Shown in pieces: positions 45,163-55,678 of a stretch of 64,000 nt of DNA; within the stretch, counting starts at the first letter, position 1, and every line of letters begins with the position of its first letter. The stretch is taken from contig NC_009656.1 in NCBI RefSeq assembly GCF_000017205.1, positions 1,368,001 to 1,432,000 on the forward strand. The letters are read 5' to 3'. Both the position numbers and the translations under genes were made by a program. The DNA is from Pseudomonas paraeruginosa PA7. GTDB lineage: Bacteria; Pseudomonadota; Gammaproteobacteria; Pseudomonadales; Pseudomonadaceae. Below the pieces are notes generated by a model that had not been told where the DNA came from, did not search any database, and saw only the letters and a program-made list of their open reading frames with translations.

Positions 45163-46878
45163 ATGCGCATCGAACCCCGTCCCCTCCCCGAAACCCTGCC
45201 CGATCTCGGCGACCTGCCGCCGTTGCTGGCGCGCCTGTACGCGGCGCGTGGCGTGCGTTGCGCCGAGGAGCTGGACAAGGGCCTGGCGCGGCTGATTCCC
45301 TACCAGCGGCTGAAAGGCATCGAGGAGGGCGTGGCGCTGCTGGTGGAGGCCCTGGAGGGCGGCCAGCGGATTCTCATCGTCGGCGACTTCGACGCCGACG
45401 GCGCCACTGCCAGCAGCGTCGGCGTGCTGGCCCTGCGCATGCTCGGCGCGAGCTGGGTCGACTACCTGGTGCCGAATCGTTTCGAGTATGGCTATGGCCT
45501 GACCCCGGAGATCGTCGGGGTGGCCCTGGAGAAGCGTCCCGACCTGCTGGTGACGGTCGACAACGGCATCTCCAGCGTCGACGGCGTGCAGGCGGCGAAG
45601 GCTGCCGGCCTCAAGGTGCTGGTCACCGATCACCACCTGCCCGGCCCGGAACTGCCGGCGGCGGATGCGATCATCAACCCCAACCAGCCGGGCTGCGAGT
45701 TTCCCAGCAAGGCGATGGCGGGGGTCGGGGTGATCTTCTACGTGATGCTGGCGTTGCGCGCGCGCCTGCGCGAACTGGGCTGGTTCGATCGGCGTGGCCT
45801 GAAGGAGCCGAACCTGGCCGAGCTGCTCGACCTGGTGGCGCTGGGCAGCGTCGCCGACGTGGTGCCGCTGGACGCCAACAACCGCATCCTGGTCCACCAG
45901 GGCCTCGCGCGGATCCGCGCCGGCCGTGCCCGGCCCGGGCTGCGCGCGCTGCTGGAGGTCGCCGGACGGCCGCCGGCGCGGATCACCTCCACCGACCTGG
46001 GCTTCATCCTCGGCCCGCGGCTGAACGCGGCGGGGCGTCTCGACGACATGTCCCTCGGCATCGAGTGCCTGCTCTGCGAGGACGAGGCGCTGGCCCGCGA
46101 CATGGCGGTACAGCTCGACCAGTTGAACCAGGACCGCAAGGCCATCGAGCAGGGCATGCAGCGCGAAGCGCTGGCGCAGCTCAAGGACCTGAGCCTGGAA
46201 CAGCTACCCTTCGGCCTGTGCCTGTTCGACGCCGACTGGCACCAGGGCGTGATCGGGATCCTCGCCTCACGCCTGAAGGAGCGTTACCACCGGCCGACCA
46301 TCGCCTTCGCCGATGCCGGCGACGGTAGCCTGAAGGGCTCCGCGCGCTCGATTCCCGGCTTCCATATCCGTGACGCGCTGGACGCGGTGGCGGCCCGCCA
46401 TCCGGGGCTGATCAGCAAGTTCGGTGGCCACGCCATGGCCGCCGGGCTGTCGTTGCCGCAGGAGAACTTCGGTGCCTTTTCCGCAGCCTTCGATGCCGAG
46501 GTGCGTCGCCAGCTGGCCGAGGAAGACCTGGCCGGGCGCCTGCTCTCCGATGGCCAGCTGAGCATCCAGGAGTTCCACCTGGAACTGGCCCGCGCGTTGC
46601 GCCAGGCCGGACCCTGGGGCCAGCACTTTCCCGAGCCGATGTTCCACGGGGTGTTCCAGCTGGTCCAGCAGCGCATCGTCGGCGAGCGCCATCTGAAGCT
46701 GGCGCTGAAGAGCGAGTGCGGCTCGCTGCAACTGGACGGCATCGCCTTCAACGTCGACCGCGAGCAATGGCCGAATCCCACCGTGCGCTGGGCCGAGCTG
46801 GCCTATCGGCTCGACGTCAACGAGTTCCGTGGCCAGGAAAGCGTGCAGCTGATGGTCGTCCACCTGGCGCCCCGCTGA
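45163..46878 (+). CDS. recJ: Single-stranded-DNA-specific exonuclease RecJ
   Basis: 571 residues; 5'-3' ssDNA exonuclease of RecF-pathway recombination, base excision and mismatch repair. DHH-family motifs: LIVGDFDADGATASSVG, VTVDNGISS, VLVTDHHLPG, and the DHHA1 part SKFGGHAMAAGLSL, followed by a C-terminal OB fold (LALKSECGSLQLDGIAF). Complete. Confidence 0.97.
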   Translation: MRIEPRPLPETLPDLGDLPPLLARLYAARGVRCAEELDKGLARLIPYQRLKGIEEGVALLVEALEGGQRILIVGDFDADGATASSVGVLALRMLGASWVDYLVPNRFEYGYGLTPEIVGVALEKRPDLLVTVDNGISSVDGVQAAKAAGLKVLVTDHHLPGPELPAADAIINPNQPGCEFPSKAMAGVGVIFYVMLALRARLRELGWFDRRGLKEPNLAELLDLVALGSVADVVPLDANNRILVHQGLARIRAGRARPGLRALLEVAGRPPARITSTDLGFILGPRLNAAGRLDDMSLGIECLLCEDEALARDMAVQLDQLNQDRKAIEQGMQREALAQLKDLSLEQLPFGLCLFDADWHQGVIGILASRLKERYHRPTIAFADAGDGSLKGSARSIPGFHIRDALDAVAARHPGLISKFGGHAMAAGLSLPQENFGAFSAAFDAEVRRQLAEEDLAGRLLSDGQLSIQEFHLELARALRQAGPWGQHFPEPMFHGVFQLVQQRIVGERHLKLALKSECGSLQLDGIAFNVDREQWPNPTVRWAELAYRLDVNEFRGQESVQLMVVHLAPR

Positions 46879-46913
46879 AGGCCTGGGGCGGCAGCTGGCC
46901 AGCCTAGCTGCTG

Positions 46914-46929
46914 CTTGCTTTTCTGCTAG
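46914..46929 (+). promoter_or_regulatory. lasB las/rhl box, distal operator (OP2)
   Basis: CTTGCTTTTCTGCTAG fits CT-N12-AG. Its centre is 61 bp upstream of the proximal box, matching the two-operator architecture known for the lasB promoter (about -102 and -42). Confidence 0.8.
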
Positions 46930-46972
46930 CTATTCCCGCGAAAACATACAGATTTGCGGCGAAATCAAGGTC

Positions 46973-46992
46973 ACCTGCCAGTTCTGGCAGGT
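46973..46992 (+). promoter_or_regulatory. lasB las box, proximal LasR operator (OP1)
   Basis: ACCTGCCAGTTCTGGCAGGT, a perfect palindrome with CT-N12-AG, the established LasR-binding site. It is centred about 42 bp before the expected transcription start near 47023 (141 nt before ATG, as described for PAO1). A poor -10 (TACACG, 47014-47019) explains dependence on the activator. Confidence 0.92.
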
Positions 46993-47115
46993 TTGGCCGC
47001 GGGTTCTTTTTGGTACACGAAAGCACCGTCGAACGGGACCGAGCCAGGGGAGTGCAGTTCCTTCCACCCGAAGGACTGATACGGCTGTTCCGATCAGCCC
47101 ACAAGGCGGCGGTAA

Positions 47116-48660
<1,545 letters not shown>

Positions 48661-48670
48661 GCGCCCGCGC

Positions 48671-48706
48671 CGCCCGTCGGCATGCCTCGCGGCGTGCTGG
48701 CGGGCG
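48671..48706 (+). terminator. Possible terminator hairpin after lasB
   Basis: CGCCCGTCGGCATGC pairs imperfectly with GCGTGCTGGCGGGCG. No T run follows, so this may stabilise the transcript end rather than terminate it. Confidence 0.35.
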
Positions 48707-48786
48707 TCCCGCGCCGAGCTTTCCTGCCTGCTGTATGTCGCTTTGCGCGCTGACCTGCGCGATCCCGGTCTAGAGTTCAGAAGTGA

Positions 48787-49926
<1,140 letters not shown>

Positions 49927-50037
49927 GCCGTCGGGCCGTCGGCGCGGCGAGGCGCCGGCGGCCTACCTGATGGAAACCTTTGTCGCCCTGGGCGGTCTGC
50001 CTGGAATCAGGAAATCAACCTGAGCGTTTCGCGGGTG

Positions 50038-50057
50038 ATATTGCGTAATGGCAATAT
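50038..50057. promoter_or_regulatory. Perfect inverted repeat overlapping a -10 upstream of the 116-aa gene
   Basis: ATATTGC-GTAATG-GCAATAT, an operator-like palindrome in a local AT-rich patch. A good -10, TATGAT (50055-50060), overlaps its right arm, with no good -35. Likely site of a repressor or activator of the following gene. Confidence 0.5.
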
Positions 50058-50113
50058 GATGTTATTCTCCCGCGACGTTCGCTCCGGACCGCACTTCGAG
50101 AAAGGATGCTCGC

Positions 50114-50464
50114 ATGCACGCTACCGCCGGTTCCTCCCACGCTTCCCTGCCTGACAGCGATGTCGCCCTGCTGGCCAACATACTGGTCCTGGCGACGCGC
50201 AACATGAACAACATGACGACCATGCTGGCGCACCTTTCGGTGGAACTCAGCCAGAGCGAGGAACCACGCCTGCAGCGGGTCGGCCACCGGGTCCTGAACG
50301 AACTCTCGGAACTGGGCGCCGCCCTGGAAACCCAGTGGGACCTGATCGGTGTCCTGTCGCGTTTCTCGCCCCTGCTCGAACGCACGCTGCCGCGCCAGGA
50401 GCCGCTGGTCACCGAGATCCACCTCACCGAGCTGCCGGCCCAGGCGTCATCGCCACCGGCCTGA
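50114..50464 (+). CDS. Small protein of unknown function (116 aa)
   Basis: 116 residues, MHATAGSSHASLPDSDVALLANILVLATRNMNNMTTMLAHLSVELSQSEE, mostly helical and cytosolic, with no signal peptide or known motif. ATG 50114 has AAAGGA upstream. Ends 16 bases from the convergent nalC stop codon. Probably equivalent to the unknown gene that follows the OYE gene in PAO1. Confidence 0.8.
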   Translation: MHATAGSSHASLPDSDVALLANILVLATRNMNNMTTMLAHLSVELSQSEEPRLQRVGHRVLNELSELGAALETQWDLIGVLSRFSPLLERTLPRQEPLVTEIHLTELPAQASSPPA

Positions 50465-50480
50465 CCGCCGGACGCTTCGC

Positions 50481-51122
50481 TCAGCCCGCGACGGGCCTGC
50501 GCGCCCCATGCTCCAGGTAGCAGGCGATGATGTCCACCGAGAGCGCCAGGCGGGTTTCCAGCAGCGCCATCGTCGGCTGGAAGTCGGCCACGCTGAGGGC
50601 CTTGAGGAACAGGTCGGCCTTGAGCATCTCGAGAAACTGGCACGCCACCGCATACAGGGTTTCCTCGGCCACCTCGCCGGCCACCGCGGCCAGGCGCCCG
50701 GTCAACAGCAGGTAGCTCTGCTGCGGCCCCTGTTCGTAGAAAGTCTTGCCGATCGCGGGAAAACGCGGGGACTCCGCCACCACCAGGCGATACAGGCTCT
50801 GGCAGCGCGGGTCGAGCAGGCTGGTGAGGAAACGCCGGCCGAAATGCTCGAGGGTGGCGCGCACCGTGGCGGCGGGGCGGGGCTGGTCGGCGCTGTCGTC
50901 GAAGATTTCCTCGATCATGTGGGCGATCACCGCGGCGAACAGTCCTTCCTTGCCGCCGAACGAGCTGTACAGGGTTCCCCGCGAGCCGCCGGCTCGTTCT
51001 ATCACCATGTCCAGCGTGGTGCCTTCGAAGCCGTGTTCGAGAAACGCCTGGGTGGCGGCGTCGAGCATGGCGCGGCGGCGTTGCCGGCCGCGTTCGGTCA
51101 GGCGGGGGGAAGCTTCGTTCAT
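50481..51122 (-). CDS. nalC: TetR-family repressor NalC
   Basis: 213 residues. Represses the divergent PA3720-armR operon and thereby limits MexAB-OprM expression; loss gives multidrug resistance in P. aeruginosa. HTH in TTLDMVIERAGGSRGTLYSSFGGKEGLF. Compared with PAO1 as I remember it, residue 71 is Glu rather than Gly (AHMIEEIFDD), a common natural variant, and the last ten residues differ (LEHGARRPVAG). The frame is intact. Start at 51120-51122 gives the known length; the longer frame to 51338 would cross the shared promoter. Confidence 0.94.
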   Translation of the reverse strand: MNEASPRLTERGRQRRRAMLDAATQAFLEHGFEGTTLDMVIERAGGSRGTLYSSFGGKEGLFAAVIAHMIEEIFDDSADQPRPAATVRATLEHFGRRFLTSLLDPRCQSLYRLVVAESPRFPAIGKTFYEQGPQQSYLLLTGRLAAVAGEVAEETLYAVACQFLEMLKADLFLKALSVADFQPTMALLETRLALSVDIIACYLEHGARRPVAG

Positions 51123-51231
51123 GGGCGGTATCGGGCCTCGCGGGGTGGCGTGCGGGAGGTGCGCATGGTGGGGCGTAGGGACCGCCCGTTCAAGTCTCCC
51201 GGCAATTTGCTGAGAACGTTTCTCGTCATGG

Positions 51232-51271
51232 TTGACGCTGGTCATTTCAGAACTGTATCGTACAGTACTGT
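51232..51271 (+). promoter_or_regulatory. Promoter and NalC operator candidate for the PA3720-like/armR operon
   Basis: TTGACG (51232-51237), 18-base spacer, TATCGT (51256-51261). Overlapping the -10 are two nested palindromes: ACTGTA-TCG-TACAGT (51252-51266) and ACAGTACTGT (51262-51271). A TetR dimer bound here would block RNA polymerase. Assignment to NalC rests on position between nalC and its known target. Confidence 0.7.
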
Positions 51272-51324
51272 TTTGGCAAGTCCTTTCGCCCCCAACCTTG
51301 CTTCCACCGCAGGAGTCCGCCCCC

Positions 51325-51750
51325 ATGAATGCCGCCATTCAAAGCCTGTTGGATATCGATGCCTTCCCCCTGGTCCAGGTCCGCGACATGCCGCGCGACC
51401 TGCCGGCAGTCGAGCGCTGGCTGGAGGAGGTCGAGGCGGTGCTTGCCGTCGAGCGCGACTTCGCCCTGGTCTATCCACCGTTCCCCGCAGGGGAGGGGGA
51501 AGGCGATCAGCGCGCGCGCAAACGCCTGGTCCTGTGGCTCAAGGAAAACCGCCAGCGTTTCGTCGAGCACTGCCGGGGCATCCTGCTCAGCGCCAACGGC
51601 CAACCGGACAATCTCGCCGACCTGCAACAGCTGGCCCCGGTGCTACAGGCGGTCTATGGTCCGCCGGTGAGCGTGGCGCCGGACCTCGCGTCCGCCCGCG
51701 GCATGGCGAAGGCTCTGCTGAGCGAAGCGGCGAAGGGAATGAACTGGTGA
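51325..51750 (+). CDS. PA3720-like protein of unknown function, first gene of armR operon
   Basis: 141 residues, MNAAIQSLLDIDAFPLVQVRDMPRDLPAVERWLEEVEAVLAVERDFALVYPPFP, cytosolic. It is co-transcribed with armR (seven-base gap) and its expression is known to rise when NalC is lost. No domain recognised. Start at ATG 51325 with AGGAG; the longer frame from 51232 would begin at the promoter. Confidence 0.88.
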   Translation: MNAAIQSLLDIDAFPLVQVRDMPRDLPAVERWLEEVEAVLAVERDFALVYPPFPAGEGEGDQRARKRLVLWLKENRQRFVEHCRGILLSANGQPDNLADLQQLAPVLQAVYGPPVSVAPDLASARGMAKALLSEAAKGMNW

Positions 51751-51757
51751 GGTCGGC

Positions 51758-51919
51758 ATGCGCTTGAACACTCCACACAGCAAGCCGGCGCGGGAGGATG
51801 GCGACGCCACCACCAGCGCCGTTCCGCGTCCCGCCGGCGGTCGGCGGGGCTGTACCGAGCGCCTGCGCCGCATGGCCCGGCGCAATGCCTGGGACCTGTA
51901 CGCCGAGCACTTCTACTGA
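51758..51919 (+). CDS. armR: MexR antirepressor ArmR
   Basis: 53 residues, same length as PAO1 ArmR. Its C-terminal helix binds MexR and releases it from the mexAB-oprM promoter, raising efflux. The C-terminal functional part is conserved (RRNAWDLYAEHFY here; QRNAWDLYGEHFY in PAO1 as I recall). The N-terminal half is strongly diverged (MRLNTPHSKPAREDGDATTS). Start ATG 51758, stop TGA 51917-51919. Confidence 0.9.
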   Translation: MRLNTPHSKPAREDGDATTSAVPRPAGGRRGCTERLRRMARRNAWDLYAEHFY

Positions 51920-51981
51920 TCCGTCTTGGCGGGCCCGCCACTGGTTCGCTCCAGGGAACGCACCGTTCGATTCCTAGGGGC

Positions 51982-52012
51982 TTTACCTCAAGTTAAGTTG
52001 AGCTATCAGAAT
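51982..52012 (+). promoter_or_regulatory. SoxR-type box and promoter of the MFS exporter gene
   Basis: ACCTCAAGTTAAGTTGAGCT (51985-52004), a near-perfect SoxR box (CTCAA-N6-TTGAG), lies between TTTACC (51982-51987) and CAGAAT (52007-52012). The 19-base spacer is the unusually long one required by SoxR. In P. aeruginosa the MFS gene PA3718 is a known SoxR target activated by redox-cycling compounds such as pyocyanin. Confidence 0.85.
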
Positions 52013-52070
52013 CCGGGCAACGCGCCTGGCGATCGTGCCGGGCGTCACTCCCTGCCCGGAGGCAACGACG

Positions 52071-53297
52071 ATGGATAGCCCGTCCACTCCCGCACGTCCG
52101 CGTACCCAGGCCATGGCGGTCGCCAATCTGATCTTCGCCGGTATCGCCGCGGCTTTGCATGTCGGCAAGGCGTCCATCGCCCTGCCGTCGCTGCAGCAGG
52201 ACTTCGGCGGCGATCTCGCCGCGCTCGGCTGGATCATGTCTGCCTTTCCCTTCGTCGGCGTGTTCGGTGGCATCGCCGCCGGCATCCTCGTGCGCCGTTG
52301 GGGCGATCGCCGGCTGCTTGCCATCGGTTTGGCGATCCTGGGGGGCGCCAGCCTGCTCGGCGCGTCGATGACAGACTTCGCCTGGCTGCTCGGCACCCGT
52401 TTCGTCGAGGGACTGGGGTTCCTCATCGTGGTGGTGGCGGCTCCCGCCGTGCTCCACCGGATCACCGCCGAGTCGCGGCGTAGCCTGGTGTTCGGCCTGT
52501 GGAGCACCTTCATGGCGGGCGGGATCGCCCTTTCGATGCTGGTCGGGCCGCTGCTCGCCGACTGGCGCGCGGACTGGCTGGCGAGCGCGTTGCCGGTGCT
52601 GCTCGCCGCGGCGCTGCTGTTCGTCACGGTGCCCGCCGCGGCTGGCGGGACGGCGGGCGGCCAGCGAGGCGGGCTGGGCGTGCTGCTGCGAAATCCCGCC
52701 ATCAGCCTGCTGGCGCTGAGTTTCAGCGTCTACAACCTGCAGTTCTTCGCCCTGATGACTTTCCTTCCGGTGTTCCTCATGCAGCGCCTGGGAGTTCCCC
52801 TGGAAACCGCCGGGCTCGTCGGGGCGGCCATCGTCGCGGCGAACGCCCTCGGCAATCTCGCGGCGGGCGTCGTCCTGTCCCGCGGGGTCCGTCCCGGAGT
52901 CTTGCTGGCGCTGACCGCCGTCCTGATGGGTGTCACCGGGGCGGCCTTCTTCCATGCCGCCACCCCGGCATCGCTGGCGGTCGGGCTGGGCTTCGTCTTC
53001 TCGGCGGTCGCCGGCATGCTTCCCACCACGACCCTGGCCAGCGCCCCGCTGGCATCGCCCACGCCCGCGCTGACGCCACTGGCCATCGGCTGGGTGATGC
53101 AGGGCAACTACCTGGGACAGGTGGTCGGCCCGCTGCTGATCGGCCTGATCGTCAGCCGCTTCGACTGGTCGGGGGCGATAGGACTGATGCTGGGGGCGGG
53201 GGTGGCGGGTGCCGCCCTGGGGGTCTGCCTGCTGCGTACGCTGGGCAATCTGCCAACGGTCGCTTCCACGGATTTCGCGGCTCGTCCCTCGGGCTAG
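52071..53297 (+). CDS. MFS transporter, probable SoxR-regulated exporter (PA3718-like)
   Basis: 408 residues, about 12 membrane spans (MAVANLIFAGIAAALHVGKASIALPSLQQDF first; internal loop RRWGDRRLLAIGLAILGG). Resembles CynX/NimT-like and drug-exporting MFS proteins. Together with the SoxR box it probably exports phenazine-type or other redox-active compounds. Start ATG 52071 with GGAGG nine bases upstream; the frame opens earlier, at 52035, without support. Confidence 0.9.
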   Translation: MDSPSTPARPRTQAMAVANLIFAGIAAALHVGKASIALPSLQQDFGGDLAALGWIMSAFPFVGVFGGIAAGILVRRWGDRRLLAIGLAILGGASLLGASMTDFAWLLGTRFVEGLGFLIVVVAAPAVLHRITAESRRSLVFGLWSTFMAGGIALSMLVGPLLADWRADWLASALPVLLAAALLFVTVPAAAGGTAGGQRGGLGVLLRNPAISLLALSFSVYNLQFFALMTFLPVFLMQRLGVPLETAGLVGAAIVAANALGNLAAGVVLSRGVRPGVLLALTAVLMGVTGAAFFHAATPASLAVGLGFVFSAVAGMLPTTTLASAPLASPTPALTPLAIGWVMQGNYLGQVVGPLLIGLIVSRFDWSGAIGLMLGAGVAGAALGVCLLRTLGNLPTVASTDFAARPSG

Positions 53298-53348
53298 AAG
53301 AGCCCCTTGCCTCGTGGAGGCGGTCGAAGGTCGGCGTCGACGTCCGGC

Positions 53349-53690
53349 TCAGTCGTCGCGGGTCAGTACTTCCAGCAATTCGATCTCGAACAGCAGGTCG
53401 GAGTGCGGCTTGATGTGCGCACCGACCTGCCGCTCGCCATAGGCCAGGTGGGCGGGGACGAACAGCCGGCGCTTGCCGCCGACCCTCATGCCCATCAGGC
53501 CCTGGTCCCAGCCCTTGATCACCCTGCCGGTGCCGATCACGCACTGGAACGGCCGGCCGCGCTGGTAGGAGGAGTCGAACACCGTGCCATCCTCCAGGGT
53601 GCCCTGGTACTGGGTGGTGATCAGGGCGCCCTTGACCACCTCCTTGCCATCGCCCAGCCGGAGGTCTTCGATCCGCAGTTCGTCGTTCAT
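53349..53690 (-). CDS. FKBP-type peptidyl-prolyl cis-trans isomerase
   Basis: 113 residues, a minimal FKBP domain: VVKGALITTQYQGTLEDGTVFDSSYQRGRPFQCVIGTGRVIKGWDQGLMGMRVGGKRRLFVPAHLAYGER. The conserved Trp-Asp-Gln-Gly and Ala-Tyr-Gly of the active site are present. No signal peptide, so cytosolic foldase or chaperone. Convergent with the MFS gene and divergent from the WG-repeat lipoprotein. Confidence 0.94.
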   Translation of the reverse strand: MNDELRIEDLRLGDGKEVVKGALITTQYQGTLEDGTVFDSSYQRGRPFQCVIGTGRVIKGWDQGLMGMRVGGKRRLFVPAHLAYGERQVGAHIKPHSDLLFEIELLEVLTRDD

Positions 53691-53910
53691 GGGAGCTGTC
53701 TGCGCCGCTTGTGGAAAGCCGCGATTCTGCCAGCAACCGCGCCGCCTGTCGCCACGCGGAGCGGGCAGGCGGTGCGCGGGCATTGCCAGGCAAGGCATGG
53801 CACGGGCATCATGCCCGCGCCTTTCCACGGAGAAAGGCTCGCCGCCTCTCGCGATCGACGCGTGTCGCGGCAGGACATTCATCTCAGGGATCATTCGAGA
53901 ACCTATCCGT

Positions 53911-55608
53911 ATGCAAAGACTGTCGCGTATCGGCCGCAACACCCTGGCCGTCTCCGTTTCCACCCTGCTCCTCAGTGCCTGCAACCAGGGCGACGATGCG
54001 CCCAGCCCGACGGCAGCCGCGCCGCAACCGGCCGCGCCGAGCATGGCCGCCTTGAGCATTCCGCTGTGCCTGAACGGCCAGTGCGCAGTGATCGACCAGG
54101 ACGCGAAGCTGCTCATTCCCTTCGACAACGACTACGACAACCTCGTCGCCAGTTCCTTCCAGGGCACCCTGATGGCCGCCCGCGACGAGCGCTGGAACCT
54201 GATCCAGGCGAAGGACGGCAAGGTGCTGCGCGACGACATCGGCGAAGCCCTGTCGTTGCTCACCCCCGGCCTCTACGGGTTCGTCCGCGACGACAAGTAC
54301 GGCGTGGTCGACGGCCAGGGCAAGGAAGTCCAGGCGCCGCGTTTCGACGACATCTACCCCAACAGCGCCAACGAATTCATCATCTACGAGATCGATGGCA
54401 AGCGCGGCATCCTCGACGCCAAGGGCAGGCAACTGACCGAGGCGCTCTACGATACCACCCTGGTCAACGGCAGCGTCGCCGAGTACGGCGGCCTGATCAG
54501 CGCCGAGCGTGGCGAGGAGAAGTGGATCATCAACCTCGCCAGCGGCGAGCAGAAGTCGGTGGCCTACGACAGCCTGGGCGACCTTCACGATGGCGTGATG
54601 ACCGCCAGCGTCATAGGCAAGGGCTACCAGCTGGTGGACGCCAAGGGCGACGCGCTCGGCGACGGCAAGAGCTACGACTACCTGGGCACTCCGGCCAATG
54701 GCCTGGTGGCGTTCCGCGAGAAGTTCGACAGCCCCTGCGGCTACCTCGACTACCAGGGCAAGGTGGCGATCGCCGCGCAATTCGCCGGCTGCGGCGCCTT
54801 CGGCAAGCAGGGCGGGCTGGCCCAGCAACGCCTGGAGGACGGTTCGTCGGGCAAGTACGGCCTGATCGATCGCAGCGGCGCCTGGAAGGTGCAACCGCAG
54901 TACGATTCGGCCGACAGCGCCGGACTCACCGCGCTCGGCTACACCACCGAGGTGCCTGGGCTGGCCGCGGTCGGCGTGAGCACCGGCCTGTTCAGCGCCG
55001 ACTTCGGCATCTTCAACCTCGACGAAGGCAGCGAGTGGGTGAAGCCGGGTTATCCGCAGATCGGCGCGCTGGGCAACGACCTGTTCGTCGTGGCGAAGAA
55101 GGGCGGCGCGCAGAAGACGGTCAGCTTCATGGGCTCGGAAAGCCAGGTGCCGGTGGTCGGCCTGATGGACCGCAGCGGCAAGATGCTGCTGGAGCCGGGC
55201 GAACTGATCAGTATCCAGTCGGCGCATGATGGCCGCTACCTGGAGGGTATCGACGGGATGGACAATCATGCCCATACCGTCCTGCTCGACCGCCAGGGCC
55301 GCACGCTGGTGCCGGCGCTCTGGCAGAAGCTGGAGGTGAACCTGGAGCAGGGCTACGTGCTTGGCTACGAAGTCAGCGGCAGCGGCGACGAAGCCACGGA
55401 AACCCTGCGCGCGCTGTACGACCTGAACGGCAAGCCGCGCTTCAGCGTGACCACCACCGAGTGCGGCGCCGAGCAGTTGCTCGATGGCAACGGCAAGGCG
55501 ATCTGGCCGCAGGATCCGACGCCTTACTGCCACTCGGACGACGACGGGCAGGACGAAGAGAGCGAGCCGGCGCCTACCGAAGAGGACGGGGAAACCAGCG
55601 AGGGCTGA
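53911..55608 (+). CDS. WG-repeat lipoprotein
   Basis: 565 residues. Lipoprotein signal MQRLSRIGRNTLAVSVSTLL with lipobox LSAC, Cys24, and Asn at +2, so outer-membrane sorting is possible. The body is a series of WG-type repeats (KYGVVDGQGKEV, KRGILDAKGRQL, KYGLIDRSGAWKVQPQYDSA, VVGLMDRSGKMLLEPG), which form beta-propeller-like binding surfaces. The C-terminal tail is very acidic (EESEPAPTEEDGETSEG). Function unknown. Own terminator downstream. Confidence 0.87.
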   Translation: MQRLSRIGRNTLAVSVSTLLLSACNQGDDAPSPTAAAPQPAAPSMAALSIPLCLNGQCAVIDQDAKLLIPFDNDYDNLVASSFQGTLMAARDERWNLIQAKDGKVLRDDIGEALSLLTPGLYGFVRDDKYGVVDGQGKEVQAPRFDDIYPNSANEFIIYEIDGKRGILDAKGRQLTEALYDTTLVNGSVAEYGGLISAERGEEKWIINLASGEQKSVAYDSLGDLHDGVMTASVIGKGYQLVDAKGDALGDGKSYDYLGTPANGLVAFREKFDSPCGYLDYQGKVAIAAQFAGCGAFGKQGGLAQQRLEDGSSGKYGLIDRSGAWKVQPQYDSADSAGLTALGYTTEVPGLAAVGVSTGLFSADFGIFNLDEGSEWVKPGYPQIGALGNDLFVVAKKGGAQKTVSFMGSESQVPVVGLMDRSGKMLLEPGELISIQSAHDGRYLEGIDGMDNHAHTVLLDRQGRTLVPALWQKLEVNLEQGYVLGYEVSGSGDEATETLRALYDLNGKPRFSVTTTECGAEQLLDGNGKAIWPQDPTPYCHSDDDGQDEESEPAPTEEDGETSEG

Positions 55609-55617
55609 GTTCCTCGC

Positions 55618-55650
55618 GCGCGTCCGTCCCTCATGACGGGCGCGCTGTTT
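55618..55650 (+). terminator. Terminator after the WG-repeat lipoprotein
   Basis: GCGCGTCCGTC, six-base loop, GACGGGCGCGC (11-bp stem with one G-T pair), then TGTTT. A second perfect hairpin, CCGTGGC-TCGCG-GCCACGG (55653-55671), follows and may serve the convergent minus-strand gene. Confidence 0.65.
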
Positions 55651-55678
55651 CGCCGTGGCTCGCGGCCACGGCCTTCCT

